A stretch of DNA of 8,006 nt from an uncultured Treponema sp. GTDB lineage: Bacteria > Spirochaetota > Spirochaetia > Treponematales > Treponemataceae. This document shows, piece by piece, positions 6,392 through 8,006 of the stretch (position 1 is its first letter; each line of letters opens with the position of its first letter). The stretch spans positions 1 through 8,006 of the forward strand of contig CAMAFU010000073.1 of the NCBI GenBank assembly GCA_945833725.1. Direction: 5' to 3'. The translations under genes were made by a program, and so were the position numbers. The notes below the pieces were generated by a model. That model worked only from the letters and a program-made list of their open reading frames with translations. It was not told the origin of the DNA and did not search any database.

Positions 6392-7126
6392 TTATTCTGT
6401 TTTGCCGTTTATAAAGTCCCATGTTCTTTTTTCTGCCGGAGAAGTAAAAATTTTTTCCGGGGTGCCTTTTTCAACAATAACGCCCTGATCCATAAAAATA
6501 ATTTCTCCGGCCGCGTTTTTTGCAAAGTTCATTTCGTGAGTTACAATTACCATAGTCATGCCTTCTTCCCCCAGTTTTTTTATTACGGAAAGAACTTCCC
6601 CTGTAAGCTGAGGATCCAACGCCGAAGTCGGTTCATCAAAAAAAATCACCTGAGGATTTGCAGCCATGGCCCGGGCAATTCCAACTCTCTGCTGCTGACC
6701 GCCGGAAAGCTGGGAAGGGTAAAAATCACGCTTGTCCAAAAGACCTACTTTTTCTAAAAGAAACAGCCCCCTTTCTTCGGCTTCTCTTTTTTTTATGCCA
6801 AAACCGGAAATAAGCCCTGTAGTAATATTTTCCAAAGCAGTTTTATTTCTAAAAAGATTATAGTTCTGAAAAACAAAGCCGGTTTGCCTGCGAATTTCCC
6901 GTATTTTTTTTGAAGAAACGGAACTCATATCAATAACATCACCGTTAAAATTCATTGTGCCAAAATCCGATTTTTCAAGAAAGTTAAGACACCGGAGTAA
7001 TGTAGTTTTTCCGCCGCCACTGGGACCTACAATGCAGATAACATCACCTTTTTCAATTTTTAAGTTTATGCCTTTCAGCACTTCAAGAGAAGAAAATTTT
7101 TTGCAAAGATTAGAAACTTCAATCAT
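6392..7126 (-). CDS. Polar amino acid ABC transporter ATPase (GlnQ/TcyN-like, probably L-cystine)
   Basis: A complete 244-residue ATPase that powers import with the permease encoded just upstream. Motifs: Walker A GPSGGGKTT (34-42), Q-loop Gln87 in FVFQNYN, signature LSGGQQQR (140-147), Walker B IFFDEPTSALDP (161-172), H-loop His197 in TMVIVTHEMNFA. The length and the LSGGQQQRVGIARAMA and VTHEMNFA segments are typical of the polar amino acid uptake family. FMDQGVIVEKG resembles the E. coli cystine ATPase TcyN (YecC) as I remember it. The start is 15 bases after the permease stop, with AAGG 8 bases before the ATG, so the two genes form an operon and this one uses a ribosome binding site. Function as an amino acid importer ATPase is firm; cystine is an inference. 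Confidence 0.93.
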   Translation of the reverse strand: MIEVSNLCKKFSSLEVLKGINLKIEKGDVICIVGPSGGGKTTLLRCLNFLEKSDFGTMNFNGDVIDMSSVSSKKIREIRRQTGFVFQNYNLFRNKTALENITTGLISGFGIKKREAEERGLFLLEKVGLLDKRDFYPSQLSGGQQQRVGIARAMAANPQVIFFDEPTSALDPQLTGEVLSVIKKLGEEGMTMVIVTHEMNFAKNAAGEIIFMDQGVIVEKGTPEKIFTSPAEKRTWDFINGKTE

Positions 7127-7141
7127 ATAAAAGACCTTGAT

Positions 7142-7804
7142 TTACGAAAAGAAATTAATTTTTTTCTCGGCTACCCGCTGAACTTTCGTTAAAATTGTGG
7201 AAAAAGCAAGGTAAATAAGGGCAACTTCAATGTACAGTGCCAGAGGTTCATAAGTTCTTGCCACAATCCGCTGAGTTGCCATAAACATTTCTGTAACAGT
7301 AATATTTGCGGCAAGGGAAGTTTCTTTAACCATGGCAATAAGAGAATTGGAAAGAGGCGGAAAAGCCGTTCTAAATGCCTGTGGAAGAACAATTTTCCGG
7401 AAAGTCTGAAAATAACTCATGCCGGAACAAAGGCCAGCTTCTATTTGACCGGAAGGAACAGACTCAAAGGCAGATCGCATGGTTTCTGCAGAATAAGCCC
7501 CCTCGTTAATGGAAAATACAAGAACAGCCGCAGGAAAAGGGTCAATCATAATACCAAGACCAGGAAGACCGTAAAAAACAAGATAAAGCTGCACAAGAAT
7601 CGGCGTACCCCGGATAATCCAAATGTAAAACCTGGCAAAATCTTTAAGGAACTTAACATTTGCAAACTGAACAAGAGCCGTGCAAATACCAATAAAAAGT
7701 GCGCAGGAAAAAGAAATAATCGTAAGGGGAATAGTAGTAAAAATACCGGGAATAAGAATTTTAAAAAAAGAATCGTACAAAAGCGCCCAAAGCTGACCGT
7801 TCAT
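7142..7804 (-). CDS. Polar amino acid ABC transporter permease (HisM/GlnP type, TcyL-like)
   Basis: An inner-membrane permease of 220 residues, the usual length. About five membrane segments are visible, starting near residues 14-45 and 55-80. The family hallmark RGTPILVQLYLVFYGLP is at 65-81. The EAA cytoplasmic loop that contacts the ATPase is at 122-145 (EAGLCSGMSYFQTFRKIVLP then QAFR). PPLSNSLIAMVKETSLAA (149-166) and the ARTYEPLALYIEVALIYLA region resemble the E. coli cystine permease TcyL (YecS), including GLPGLGIMIDPFP after the hallmark. It is the first gene of the leftward operon with the ATPase. No substrate-binding protein gene is adjacent on either side within the window, so the receptor must be encoded elsewhere. 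Its ATG has no properly spaced Shine-Dalgarno. Confidence 0.93.
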   Translation of the reverse strand: MNGQLWALLYDSFFKILIPGIFTTIPLTIISFSCALFIGICTALVQFANVKFLKDFARFYIWIIRGTPILVQLYLVFYGLPGLGIMIDPFPAAVLVFSINEGAYSAETMRSAFESVPSGQIEAGLCSGMSYFQTFRKIVLPQAFRTAFPPLSNSLIAMVKETSLAANITVTEMFMATQRIVARTYEPLALYIEVALIYLAFSTILTKVQRVAEKKINFFS

Positions 7805-7810
7805 ACCCTA

Positions 7811-7816
7811 ATATTA
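7811..7816 (-). promoter_or_regulatory. Candidate -10 box of the amino acid transporter operon
   Basis: Read leftward, TAATAT (7816-7811, 4/6 to consensus) ends 6 bases before the permease ATG at 7804. The hexamer 17 bases upstream is TTTTCT (3/6), so the match is weak. It is listed because the spacing to the ATG equals that at hisA-hisIE and at the orphan ATPase. Confidence 0.3.
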
Positions 7817-7873
7817 CCCCAGACACAAAATAAAGAAAATAATCTTGAGGAAAAAAATAAATATATGGGCGGC

Positions 7874-8006
7874 TTTTTGGGATGTTTGCTTCCTTACGAC
7901 AGGCTTCAGGAATCAAACAGCCCAAAAAACAGGCTATCCAGGGTTCCGCTATCCGCTCCATTCGGAAAATCAGCAGCCTGAAGTCTGCCGATTTTCCGAA
8001 CGCCTT
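7874..8006. repeat. Intergenic hairpin repeat, copy 2 (runs to the window edge)
   Basis: Three parts are visible. First, a long hairpin has arms TTTTTGGGATGTTTG (7874-7888) and CAAACAGCCCAAAAA (7914-7928), pairing at 14 of 15 positions, with an inner TTCC/GGAA (7890-7893, 7909-7912). Second, the core GGGTTCCGCTATC then CGCTCCATT (7941-7962) is identical to copy 1 apart from one extra C. Third, a perfect 11-base inverted repeat, TTCGGAAAATC (7961-7971) with GATTTTCCGAA (7990-8000), continues after a one-base mismatch as GCAG/CTGC. The 202 bases right of the permease start hold this element and the candidate promoter, and no gene I can support. The element may extend past the edge. Confidence 0.7.

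Noticed and set aside
6378..6410. AAACGG/CCGTTT hairpin as terminator for the amino acid transporter operon
   Set aside because: It has only 6 pairs with an 18-base loop, includes the coding end, and is followed by just four T residues. It is too weak to call.
7761..7961. 66-codon - strand frame overlapping the permease start
   Set aside because: It overlaps the well-supported permease in another frame, covers its promoter region, and starts in the repeat.
7445..7981. Lys/Asn-rich 178-codon open frame on the + strand
   Set aside because: It is mostly the antisense of the permease gene, its composition is unlike a folded protein, and it ends inside the hairpin repeat.
3701..8006. CRISPR array or IS element
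   Set aside because: The two repeat copies are 4 kb apart without spacer periodicity, and there is no transposase, cas gene or target-site duplication visible.

Overview
The window looks like a chromosomal segment of a treponeme-like spirochaete. This is inferred from the AT-rich, Phe/Lys/Asn-rich coding style, a HisA-HisIE fusion protein, a lineage-style exported beta-rich protein of no recognised family, and GC-rich hairpin repeats between genes that resemble dispersed repeats I remember from Treponema genomes. No 16S rRNA or other marker gene is present, so the genus is not proven.

Layout from left to right. Positions 1-209 hold no confident gene, only weak promoter signals and an open frame. 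A glycogen debranching enzyme (glgX, +, 210-2306) converges with a three-activity histidine biosynthesis gene (hisA-hisIE, -, 2322-3623), with only 15 bases between them. The 255-base divergent gap holds the hisA promoter, a GC-rich hairpin repeat (3701-3797) and the promoter of an exported, probably outer-membrane, beta-rich protein (+, 3879-5342). A short gap with a 12-base perfect palindrome and a good sigma70-type promoter leads to an orphan ABC-transporter ATPase (+, 5498-6370). This converges with a two-gene leftward operon for a polar amino acid ABC importer (permease 7142-7804, then ATPase 6392-7126), closest by eye to L-cystine systems. The right edge (7874-8006) carries a second, larger copy of the hairpin repeat.

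The genes do not form one pathway: they cover glycogen breakdown, histidine synthesis, an envelope protein and two unrelated transporters. This is ordinary core and accessory chromosome with no phage, CRISPR, IS or defence system visible.

Two signals are the most worth pursuing. First, two intergenic elements share a near-identical 21-22-base core flanked by hairpins whose arms differ between copies. Second, -10 boxes recur exactly 6 bases before the start codon of promoter-proximal genes, which predicts leaderless mRNAs. The promoters of hisA and of the orphan ATPase show this most clearly.
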